Origin: Zobellella iuensis
GTDB taxonomy: Bacteria; Pseudomonadota; Gammaproteobacteria; Enterobacterales; Aeromonadaceae
NCBI RefSeq assembly: GCF_016746085.1
Contig: NZ_JAERTZ010000036.1
Coordinates: 62,001 to 126,000 of the forward strand
DNA: 64,000 nt
Direction: 5' to 3'
Within the stretch, counting starts at the first letter, position 1. The number at the start of each line of letters is the position of its first letter. This document shows, in pieces, positions 55,021-62,287 of this stretch. A model generated the notes under the pieces. That model saw only the letters and a program-made list of their open reading frames with translations. It did not search any database and had not been told where the DNA came from. Position numbers and translations under genes: made by a program.

Positions 55021-56316
55021 ATGGCAGAGACTTCCGCCGGCCGACCCGACGCCACCGATTACCTGATCGCCTCCAAAGAATGCGAGATCCAGATCCTGGA
55101 GCAGTTGTTGCGCATGGGACAACTGGTGGTCTGCATCAGCCACCTGGTGCACACCCTGCAGCGAGAGCGGGGGGCGTCCAACATGTACCTGGGCTCCCGG
55201 GGCGAACGCTTCGGTTCCGAGCTGCAGACCATCAGGCGCGACAGCGACCAGCATACGGAACAGTTCCACCAGGCCCTGGCGGCGCTCAACCTGCGGCAGA
55301 ACACGGTACAGGCCGGCAGCCGGCTGCTCAACCGCATCGGCTACGCGGTGCACATACTGTCGGACATGGAGCGGCTGCGGGACGAGGTCGGCCGTCAGGC
55401 CATCCAGGCGGAGGCGGCCACCCGGGTCTATACCGAGCTGGTGCAGGGGTTGCTGGCGGTGGTGTTCGAGGCCGCCGACGCGGCGGTGGATCCGGATATC
55501 GCCCGGCTGCTGGTGGCCATGTTCCACTTTATGCAGGGCAAGGAGCTCACCGGCCAGGAACGGGCGGCGGGGGCGGCAGCCTTCGCCTCCGGCCATGGCG
55601 GGGGCGAGGTCTCGCCCCGCATCCAGCATCTGATCGAGGCCCAGGAACGCTGTTTCGAGGTGTTCGCCGGTTTCGTGGATCCGGCTTCCTGGGCGGTGTG
55701 GCGCCAGTGCCAGCAGGATACCGGCCTTATCGAGGTGGAGCGCCTGCGCCGGCTGTTGTGCACCAGCAACGAGCGCACCGCTTTCGATCCCCGGCTGGGA
55801 CAGCGTTGGTTCGAGGCGATGAGTGGCCGCATCGACACCATGCAACAGGTGGAGCTGTGCCTGGCCGCCCGGCTGGAGGTGTTGTGCTCCGGCAAGCTCT
55901 CCGCCGCCCGCGACAGCCTGGCCCAGCACTGTTCGGTGATCGATCTGCTGCCCCGTTTCCAGCAGGGCCAGGACGATGCCTTCGTGGTGTTCTGCTCGAC
56001 CCGGACGACGGTGGAGCACGAACTGACGGGCGCCGACTGCTACCATCACCTGAGCCCGCAGCTGGGCCGCTCGCTGATCGAGCTGCTGCAGTCCCAGTCC
56101 TGCCGCCTGCAACAGATGCAGGACGAGCTCAACAACGCCCGGGCGGCGCTGGAGGAGCGCAAGGTGGTGGAGCGGGCCAAGGGCCTGCTGATGACCCATC
56201 GCCGGCTGTCGGAGGAGGAAGCCCACAAGTTGCTGCGCCGCACCTCCATGGAGCAGGGGCGGCGGCAGTTGGATGTGGCCAGGGAGTTGATCGCCCTGGC
56301 CGAGATGTGGACCTGA
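55021..56316 (+). CDS. nasR: Nitrate-sensing antiterminator NasR (NIT-ANTAR)
   Basis: 431 residues from the ATG at 55021 (CGGAGC box). The large N-terminal NIT domain (about residues 25-330; QRERGASNMYLGSRGERF is its typical helix) senses nitrate or nitrite. The C-terminal ANTAR domain (about 365-425: LQQMQDELNNARAALEERK, VVERAKGLLM, then SEEEAHKLLRRTSM) binds RNA. Klebsiella NasR relieves termination in the nasF leader. Here the convergent nrtABC operon has a matching leader at 59384-59477. The stop is 1 bp from the nrtC stop. Confidence 0.95.
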   Translation: MAETSAGRPDATDYLIASKECEIQILEQLLRMGQLVVCISHLVHTLQRERGASNMYLGSRGERFGSELQTIRRDSDQHTEQFHQALAALNLRQNTVQAGSRLLNRIGYAVHILSDMERLRDEVGRQAIQAEAATRVYTELVQGLLAVVFEAADAAVDPDIARLLVAMFHFMQGKELTGQERAAGAAAFASGHGGGEVSPRIQHLIEAQERCFEVFAGFVDPASWAVWRQCQQDTGLIEVERLRRLLCTSNERTAFDPRLGQRWFEAMSGRIDTMQQVELCLAARLEVLCSGKLSAARDSLAQHCSVIDLLPRFQQGQDDAFVVFCSTRTTVEHELTGADCYHHLSPQLGRSLIELLQSQSCRLQQMQDELNNARAALEERKVVERAKGLLMTHRRLSEEEAHKLLRRTSMEQGRRQLDVARELIALAEMWT

Positions 56317-56317
56317 T

Positions 56318-57166
56318 TCAGGCGCCGGCGGCTTCGGCGGCCGGGGTCTGTGCTTCCTCCCGCCGGGGGCGCAGCGGCTCCAGCTTGCGCTGCTTCTCGT
56401 AGAGGAAGCGCAGCACCTCGTGGCGGTAGTGGTTGTAGCGCGGGTTGTCGGCCAGGGCTATCCTGTCCCGCGGCCGGGGCAGGTCGATGGTGAGCACCTC
56501 GCCGATGGTGGCGGCCGGGCCATTGGTCATCATCACGATACGATCCGACAGCAGCACCGCCTCGTCCACGTCGTGGGTGATCATCAGCACCGTGTTGTGC
56601 AGCTCGTGCTGGATGCGCATCACCTCGTCCTGCAGGTGGGCCCGGGTCAGGGCGTCGAGGGCGCCGAAGGGCTCGTCCAGCAGCAGCACCTTGGGCTCCA
56701 TCGCCAGGGCCCGGGCTATGCCCACCCGCTGCTTCATGCCGCCGGAGATCTCGTCCGGGCGCTTGTGCAGGGCGTGGCTCATGTTCACCAGGGCCAGGTT
56801 GTGCAGTATCCAGTCCTGCCGTTCCGCCCTGGTCTTGCTGTGGCGGAAAGTCTTGTCCACCGCCAGGGCCACGTTTTCATAAACGGTCAGCCAGGGCAGC
56901 AGGGAGTGGTTCTGGAACACCAGGGCCCGCTCCGGGCCCGGGGCCGTGACCTCGGCCCCGTCCAGGATGACGCCGCCGCTGCTGGCGTCGGTCAGGCCGG
57001 CGACGATGTTGAGCACCGTGCTCTTGCCGCAGCCGGAGTGGCCGATGATGGAGATGTACTCCCCCTTGTTCACCTTGAGGTTGACGTTCTTCAGCACCTG
57101 GCTGCTGCCGCCGGCGGTGTGGTAGAACTTGTCGACGTTTTCGATGGTCAGGTAGTGATGGCTCAT
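56318..57166 (-). CDS. nrtC: Nitrate ABC transporter ATP-binding protein
   Basis: 282 residues, the ATPase of the nitrate importer (NrtC/NrtD/NasD type). Walker A GHSGCGKST near residue 43, signature SGGMKQRVGIARAL near 140 and Walker B VLLLDEPFGALD near 160 are intact. It is a single ATPase without the extra solute-binding domain that cyanobacterial NrtC carries. The C-terminus is Pro/Glu/Ala-rich. It follows nrtB by 11 bp. Confidence 0.95.
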   Translation of the reverse strand: MSHHYLTIENVDKFYHTAGGSSQVLKNVNLKVNKGEYISIIGHSGCGKSTVLNIVAGLTDASSGGVILDGAEVTAPGPERALVFQNHSLLPWLTVYENVALAVDKTFRHSKTRAERQDWILHNLALVNMSHALHKRPDEISGGMKQRVGIARALAMEPKVLLLDEPFGALDALTRAHLQDEVMRIQHELHNTVLMITHDVDEAVLLSDRIVMMTNGPAATIGEVLTIDLPRPRDRIALADNPRYNHYRHEVLRFLYEKQRKLEPLRPRREEAQTPAAEAAGA

Positions 57167-57177
57167 GATATTCCTCC

Positions 57178-58035
57178 TCAGGCGGCGCTGGTGCCGCGGC
57201 TAATCCATTGGCCGAAGACCGCGACGATGCGGTCGAGTATGAAGCCCACCAGGCCCACGTAGATCAGGGCCAGCACGATGTCGCTGATCAGCGAGGCATT
57301 CCAGGCGTCCCAGATGAAGAAGCCGATGCCCACGCCGCCGATCAGCATCTCGGCGGCCACGATGGCCAGCCACGACAGGCCGACCCCGATGCGCAGCCCG
57401 GAGAAGATATAGGGGGCGGCGGCGGGCAGCATGATGCGGGTGAAGTATTCCAGGCCGTTGAGCCGCAGCACCCGGGCCACGTTGCGGTAATCCTCGGGAA
57501 TGTTGCGCACCCCCACCGAGGTGTTGATGATGATGGGCCAGATCGAGGTGATGAAAATCACGAAGATGGCGGAAGGGCTGCTGTCCTGGAAGCCGGCCAG
57601 GGAGATCGGCAGCCAGGCCAGGGGCGGCACGGTGCGCAGCACCTGGAAGATGGGGTCCAGGCCGCGCATGGCCCAGGTGGACTGGCCCACCAGCACCCCC
57701 AGGCCCACGCCCGCCACCACCGCCAGGCTGTAGCCGTAGGCCACCCGCTCCAGGCTGGCCAGGATCTGCCAGGCCATGCCCACGTCGTTGCCGCCGTTGT
57801 TATAGAAGGGATCGGTGATCAGCTCCCAGGTATCGCTCAGCACCTGGCTGGGGGCCGGCAGGGCGGCATTGCTGCCGGAACACAGCAGCTCCCACAGCAG
57901 CAGCAGCCCGGCCAGGAGCACCAGGGGCGGCGCCAGGTGGTGCAGGCCGTAGCGCAGCACGGGGCCGAGGGGGGCCGGCCGGGGCGCTCGCCGGGCGAGC
58001 GCAGGGGTTGGGGATGAAGTGCTTTGGGTGGTCAT
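57178..58035 (-). CDS. nrtB: Nitrate ABC transporter permease
   Basis: 285 residues from the ATG at 58035 (AAGGAG box); an upstream in-frame extension runs into nrtA and is unlikely. Six helices, with an intact EAA coupling loop (EDYRNVARVLRLNGLEYFTR, then IMLPAAAPYI near residue 195) followed by GLRIGVGLSWLAIVAAEML. The N-terminus up to residue 25 is Ser/Ala/Pro-rich. It forms the channel of the NrtABC nitrate/nitrite importer. Confidence 0.95.
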   Translation of the reverse strand: MTTQSTSSPTPALARRAPRPAPLGPVLRYGLHHLAPPLVLLAGLLLLWELLCSGSNAALPAPSQVLSDTWELITDPFYNNGGNDVGMAWQILASLERVAYGYSLAVVAGVGLGVLVGQSTWAMRGLDPIFQVLRTVPPLAWLPISLAGFQDSSPSAIFVIFITSIWPIIINTSVGVRNIPEDYRNVARVLRLNGLEYFTRIMLPAAAPYIFSGLRIGVGLSWLAIVAAEMLIGGVGIGFFIWDAWNASLISDIVLALIYVGLVGFILDRIVAVFGQWISRGTSAA

Positions 58036-58054
58036 GATGATGCTCCTTGCGGCC

Positions 58055-59362
58055 TCAGGCCAGCTTCTTGATGGCCAGGCTGTCCAGGTAGGCCATGGGA
58101 TTTTCGGGATCGAACTGCTTGCCGTCGAAGAAGGTTTCGACACCGCGCGAGGTGGAGGCGGGAATGTCGGCCTTATCCACCCCCAGCTCGGCGGCGGCGG
58201 CCCGCCACAGGTCCTCCCGGTTGACCCGGGCGATCAGGGATTGGGTGTCGAGGTCGGTGGGCAGGTAGCCCCAGCGCATGTTCTCGGTCAGGAACCAGAG
58301 GTCATGGCTCTGGAAGGGATAGGAGGCGTGATCCTTCCAGAAGCGCATCTGGTGGGGGCTGTTCTCTACTATGCGGCCGGTGCCGTAGTCGAAATGGCCC
58401 TGCATGCGGTTGATGATGTCCTTGACCGGGGCGTTGATCCAGCGGCGCTTGGCGCAAATCGCCGCCACTTCGGCGCGGTTTTCCGGCCGTTCGCAGAAAA
58501 TTTGCGCTTCCATGATCGCCTTGAGCAGGGCCTTGGTGGCGTTGGGGTTCTGGTCCACATAGTCGGCGCGCATGGCGAAGGCCTTTTCCGGATGGCCGGC
58601 CCAGATCTCGCCCGTGGTCAGGGCGGAGTAGCCGATGCCCTGGTTGATCAGCTGCTCGTTCCAGGGTTCGCCCACGCAGAAGGTGTCCATGCTGCCCACC
58701 TTCATGTTGGCCACCATCTGCGGTGGCGGCACCACTATGGTGGCGATGTCCTGGTTGGGGTCTATGCCGCCGGCCGCCATCCAGTAGCGGAGCCAGAGAT
58801 CGTGGGTGCCGCCGGGGAAGGTCATGGCGGCGCGCACCGGGTTGCCGCCGTTCTGCTTGGCCGCCAGCGCCTGCTTGAACTCGGCCAGATCCAGCCCGAC
58901 CTTGAGATCCTGGTACTCCTTGCCCACCGAGATGCCCTGGCCGGCCAGGTTGAGCCGGGCCAGTATGTACATGGGGGTGGGCACGTTGTTGGCGGTCATG
59001 GCGCCGGTGCTGAGCAGATAGGGCATGGGCGTGAGGATGTGGGCGCCGTCGATGCCGTTGCTGGCCGAGCCCAGCACCAGGTTGTCGCGGGTGGTGCCCC
59101 AGGAGGACTGCTTGAGCACCTCCACCCCGGTCATGCCGTGCTTGGCGAAGAAGCCCTTCTCGTCGGCCACGAACAGCGGCGCCGCGTCGGACAGGGCGAT
59201 AAAGCCCAGCTTGGCGGATCTGGTTTCCAGCGGGCCCGCGCTTTGCGCCGCCAGCCCCAGGCTCGGCAGGCTGCTCCACAGGGCGGCCCCGCCGGCCGCG
59301 GCCAGGGAGGCCTTCAGAAAGCGCCGGCGGCTGGCCGGATCCACGTTATTGTGCTTGGTCAT
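58055..59362 (-). CDS. nrtA: Nitrate ABC transporter substrate-binding protein
   Basis: 435 residues with a twin-arginine signal (RRRFLKASLAAAGGAALW, residues 12-29), so it is exported folded to the periplasm. The mature part is a NrtA/SsuA-like binding fold: KLGFIALSDAAPLFVADEKG near residue 48, then WSSNGIDGAH-like and GGTHDLWLRYWMAAGG segments. First gene of nrtABC. Its start is only 22 bp after an 11-T terminator, so expression requires antitermination. Confidence 0.95.
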   Translation of the reverse strand: MTKHNNVDPASRRRFLKASLAAAGGAALWSSLPSLGLAAQSAGPLETRSAKLGFIALSDAAPLFVADEKGFFAKHGMTGVEVLKQSSWGTTRDNLVLGSASNGIDGAHILTPMPYLLSTGAMTANNVPTPMYILARLNLAGQGISVGKEYQDLKVGLDLAEFKQALAAKQNGGNPVRAAMTFPGGTHDLWLRYWMAAGGIDPNQDIATIVVPPPQMVANMKVGSMDTFCVGEPWNEQLINQGIGYSALTTGEIWAGHPEKAFAMRADYVDQNPNATKALLKAIMEAQIFCERPENRAEVAAICAKRRWINAPVKDIINRMQGHFDYGTGRIVENSPHQMRFWKDHASYPFQSHDLWFLTENMRWGYLPTDLDTQSLIARVNREDLWRAAAAELGVDKADIPASTSRGVETFFDGKQFDPENPMAYLDSLAIKKLA

Positions 59363-59383
59363 GGTTCATTCCCTCGATGTTTC

Positions 59384-59434
59384 AAAAAAAAAAAGCCCAC
59401 ACGCCGTTGCATCGGGATGCATCCTGCGGTGGGC
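59384..59434 (-). terminator. Leader terminator before nrtA
   Basis: On the minus strand GCCCAC-CGC pairs with GCG-T-GTGGGC (nine pairs, one bulged T) and is followed by eleven T residues at 59384-59394. It lies within the leader, upstream of the nrtA start, so it is an attenuator rather than an operon end. Confidence 0.85.
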
Positions 59435-59471
59435 AACGTTGCCTGAATGAAGTGGGTCCGCCGTTGAACCC
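59432..59471 (-). promoter_or_regulatory. ANTAR-type two-hairpin RNA target
   Basis: P1 (59454-59471) pairs GGGTTC with GGACCC around the hexaloop AACGGC. P2 (59432-59443) pairs GGC with GCC around the hexaloop AACGTT. Both loops have A at position 1 and G at position 4, the rule for ANTAR recognition, and are joined by a 10-nt linker. The 3' arm of P2 is the first part of the terminator's 5' arm, so the two are mutually exclusive. The short P2 stem is the weak point. Confidence 0.7.
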
Positions 59472-59487
59472 GTCTTGTCATGACATA

Positions 59488-59503
59488 AGCAGAAAGCGTG
59501 CCA
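59488..59503 (-). promoter_or_regulatory. Sigma-54 promoter of nrtABC
   Basis: The minus strand reads TGGCACGCTTTCTGCT: perfect -24 element and GG-N10-GC spacing. The predicted start near 59477 places hairpin P1 a few bases into the RNA and gives a leader of about 115 nt, close to the Klebsiella nasF leader length as I recall it. Confidence 0.7.
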
Positions 59504-59588
59504 GAGAGCGCCGGATTGCCTCCAAAGGGATATTTCTTAAGGGTTAGCTCATTGGGGGTAGCCGGCGCCGCGGCCGAAGGGTGGAAAA

Positions 59589-59625
59589 AAGCGCCATCCT
59601 GGTGCGTTTTGCACCGGATAAAGGC
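59589..59625. promoter_or_regulatory. Two NtrC-like sites upstream of nrtA
   Basis: On the minus strand ACGCACCAGGATGGCGCTT (59607-59589) matches the E. coli glnA NtrC site (recalled) at 14 of 19 positions. On the plus strand TTGCACCGGATAAAGGC (59609-59625) has the TTGCACC-N7-GGC form seen before nasA and cobA. They are centred about 120-140 bp upstream of the predicted start. The rest of the 335-bp gap holds no gene. Confidence 0.55.
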
Positions 59626-59697
59626 AGCGCCGGGCGTTGAGCTTGCTCGGGCGGGGGGGTAAGCTCGGGGCTGCGATTTTCACCCAGGAGCATCCTT

Positions 59698-60270
59698 ATG
59701 GCGGCCACGCTGCTTTATCTGCACGGCTTCAACTCCTCCCCCCAGTCGATCAAGGCCCGGCTGATGGGGGAGCATCTCGCCCGGCACCGGCCCGATATCC
59801 GCCTGGTGTGTCCGCAGATTGCGGCCACCCCGGCGGCGGCCTGGGCCCAGATAGCCGCGATTTGCGACGGGCTGGACGGCCCCTTCGGGGTGGCGGGTTC
59901 CTCCCTCGGCGGCTTCTGGGCCACCCGGGTGGCGGAGCGCTATGGCGTGCGCGCCGTGGTGATCAACCCGGCGGTCAATCCTCATCTATTGCTCAGGGAC
60001 TGGCTGGGGGAGCAGCTCAACCCCTATACCGGCGAGCGCTATGTCCTGACCGCCGGGCACATGGCCGAGCTGGCCGCGCTGCGGGTGGACGCGCCGAGCT
60101 GCCTGGAGCGCATCTGGCTGCTGCAACAGCAGGGCGACGAGGTGCTCGACTACCGGGAGGCGCTGGACTACTACCGCTTCGCCCGGGTCTGCATCCAGAA
60201 GGGCGGCGACCACTCCTTTATCGGCTTCGAGCGCTACTGCGCCCAGATCATCCGCTTCTTGCAGTTGTAA
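59698..60270 (+). CDS. yqiA: YqiA-like esterase
   Basis: 190 residues of a small alpha/beta-hydrolase. It begins LLYLHGFNSSPQSIKA, has the nucleophile elbow GSSLGGFWAT near residue 67, and a C-terminal GGDHSFIGFE with the catalytic His. E. coli YqiA has acyl-CoA and palmitoyl esterase activity in vitro. It lies upstream of parE as in E. coli, but nasR-nrtABC separates it from cpdA. Confidence 0.93.
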   Translation: MAATLLYLHGFNSSPQSIKARLMGEHLARHRPDIRLVCPQIAATPAAAWAQIAAICDGLDGPFGVAGSSLGGFWATRVAERYGVRAVVINPAVNPHLLLRDWLGEQLNPYTGERYVLTAGHMAELAALRVDAPSCLERIWLLQQQGDEVLDYREALDYYRFARVCIQKGGDHSFIGFERYCAQIIRFLQL

Positions 60271-60337
60271 GCCGTAAGCCTGGAAGCTGGAGGTGTTCCA
60301 AGTCCTTCAGGCTTCCAGCTTCCAGCTGCCGGCTTCC
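60271..60337. repeat. Degenerate heptamer arrays with 12-bp inverted repeat
   Basis: After the yqiA stop, CTGGAAGCTGGA (60280-60291) and TCCAGCTTCCAG (60314-60325) are perfectly complementary, and both are embedded in GGAAGCT/GCTTCCA-type heptamers continuing to GCTTCCGG at 60332. It is the third locus of the heptamer family. Confidence 0.75.
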
Positions 60338-60381
60338 GGTAGTAAGATGCCCGCCAATACCCCTGATTACCGAAGGTCAAT

Positions 60382-62277
60382 ATGACATCGAGTCAATATA
60401 CTGCCGACGCCATTGAAGTGCTCAATGGCCTGGAGCCGGTGCGGCGTCGCCCCGGCATGTATACGGACACCGCCCGTCCCAACCACCTGGGCCAGGAGGT
60501 CATCGACAACAGCGTGGACGAAGCCCTGGCGGGCCACGCCAGCAAGGTCGAGGTGATACTGCACGACGATCAATCGCTCGAGGTGATCGACGACGGCCGG
60601 GGCATGCCGGTGGACATCCACCCGGAGGAAGGCATTTCCGGGGTGGAGCTGATCTTCAGCAAACTGCACGCCGGCGGCAAATTCTCCAACAAGAACTACC
60701 AGTTTTCCGGCGGCCTGCACGGGGTGGGCATTTCCGTGGTCAACGCCTTGAGCCGCCGGGTGGACGTCACCGTGCGCCGTGGCGGCCAGATGTTCGAGAT
60801 GGCTTTCGAGCACGGCAACAAGGTGAGCGAGCTCACCGTGACCGGCACCTGCGGCCAGCGCAACACCGGCACCCGGGTGCGCTTCTGGCCCGATGCCAGC
60901 TATTTCGACTCGCCCAAATTCTCCGCCACCCGGCTGAAGCACCTGCTCAAGGCCAAGGCGGTGCTCTGCCCAGGGCTCGCCATCCGCCTCGAAGACAGGG
61001 TCAACAACGAGACCCTGGAGTGGTGCTATCAGGACGGGCTCAAGGATTACCTGATGGAGGCGGTGAAGGAGTTCCCCTGCCTGCCGGAGCAGCCGTTTAC
61101 CGGCAACTTCATCGCCGAGCACTCGGCGGTGGAATGGGCCCTGACCTGGCTGCCCGAGGGTGGCGAAGGGCTGGGCGAGAGCTACGTCAACCTGATCCCC
61201 ACCGCCCAGGGCGGCACCCACGTCAACGGCCTGCGCCAGGGCCTGCTGGACGCCATGCGCGAGTTCTGCGAGTTCCGCAACCTGCTGCCGCGCGGGGTCA
61301 AGCTGACCCCGGACGACATCTGGGAACGCTGTGCCTACATACTGTCGGTGAAGATGCAGGATCCCCAGTTCGCCGGCCAGACCAAGGAGCGGCTGTCGTC
61401 GCGCCAGAGCGCGGCCTTCGTCTCCGGGGTGGTGAAGGACGCCTTCAGCCTGTGGCTGAACCAGCATATCGAGCTGGCCGAACAGATCGCCGAGCTGTGC
61501 ATCAGCAGCGCCCAGCGCCGGCTGCGCCAGGCCAAGAAGGTGGTGCGCAAGAAGGTGACCCAGGGCCCGGCCCTGCCCGGCAAGCTGACCGACTGCGCCT
61601 GCTCGGATCCCATGCAGGGCGAGCTGTTCCTGGTGGAAGGGGACTCGGCCGGCGGCAGCGCCAAGCAGGCGCGGGATCGGGAGTTCCAGGCCATCATGCC
61701 GCTGCGTGGGAAAATTCTTAATACCTGGGAAGTGGAGTCCGGCCAGGTGCTGGCCTCCCAGGAAGTGCACGACATTTCGGTGGCCATCGGCCTGGATCCG
61801 GACTCGGACGACTTGTCTGACCTGCGCTACGGCAAGGTGTGCATCCTGGCCGACGCCGACTCGGACGGCCTGCACATCGCCACCCTGCTGTGCGCCCTGT
61901 TCGTGCGCCACTTCCGTACCCTGGTGGAGCGGGGCCATGTGTACGTGGCCATGCCGCCCCTGTACCGTATCGACCTGGGCAAGGAAGTGTTCTACGCCCT
62001 CGACGAGGACGAGCGCGACGGGGTGCTGGAGCGGATCGCCGCCGAGAAGAAAAAGGGCAAGGTGCAGGTCACCCGCTTCAAGGGCCTGGGCGAGATGAAC
62101 CCCAAGCAGCTGCGCGAAACCACCCTGGATCCCAACACCCGCCGGCTGGTGCAGCTGACGGTGGAGGATGCCGAGGCCACCGAGCAACTGATGGACATGC
62201 TGCTGGCCAAGAAGCGTTCCGGCGATCGCCGGGAATGGCTGGAAACCAAGGGTAACCTGGTCGACCCCCTGGCCTGA
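60382..62277 (+). CDS. parE: DNA topoisomerase IV subunit B ParE
   Basis: 631 residues, one more than E. coli ParE. GHKL ATPase domain (DNSVDEALAGHA with the catalytic Glu; DDGRGMPVDIHPEEG; KNYQFSGGLHGVGISVVNAL), transducer, then TOPRIM metal-binding motifs EGDSAGGSAKQ near residue 413 and DADSDGLHIATLLCALF near 492. Topoisomerase IV decatenates daughter chromosomes. It is followed by parC after 10 bp, so the two are co-transcribed; in E. coli they are further apart. Confidence 0.98.
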   Translation: MTSSQYTADAIEVLNGLEPVRRRPGMYTDTARPNHLGQEVIDNSVDEALAGHASKVEVILHDDQSLEVIDDGRGMPVDIHPEEGISGVELIFSKLHAGGKFSNKNYQFSGGLHGVGISVVNALSRRVDVTVRRGGQMFEMAFEHGNKVSELTVTGTCGQRNTGTRVRFWPDASYFDSPKFSATRLKHLLKAKAVLCPGLAIRLEDRVNNETLEWCYQDGLKDYLMEAVKEFPCLPEQPFTGNFIAEHSAVEWALTWLPEGGEGLGESYVNLIPTAQGGTHVNGLRQGLLDAMREFCEFRNLLPRGVKLTPDDIWERCAYILSVKMQDPQFAGQTKERLSSRQSAAFVSGVVKDAFSLWLNQHIELAEQIAELCISSAQRRLRQAKKVVRKKVTQGPALPGKLTDCACSDPMQGELFLVEGDSAGGSAKQARDREFQAIMPLRGKILNTWEVESGQVLASQEVHDISVAIGLDPDSDDLSDLRYGKVCILADADSDGLHIATLLCALFVRHFRTLVERGHVYVAMPPLYRIDLGKEVFYALDEDERDGVLERIAAEKKKGKVQVTRFKGLGEMNPKQLRETTLDPNTRRLVQLTVEDAEATEQLMDMLLAKKRSGDRREWLETKGNLVDPLA

Positions 62278-62287
62278 GGACTAAAGA

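Noticed and set aside
43431-59503. Genomic island with mobile-element borders around the nitrate genes
   Set aside because: No integrase, transposase, att-like repeat or composition break was visible; only gene order suggests insertion.
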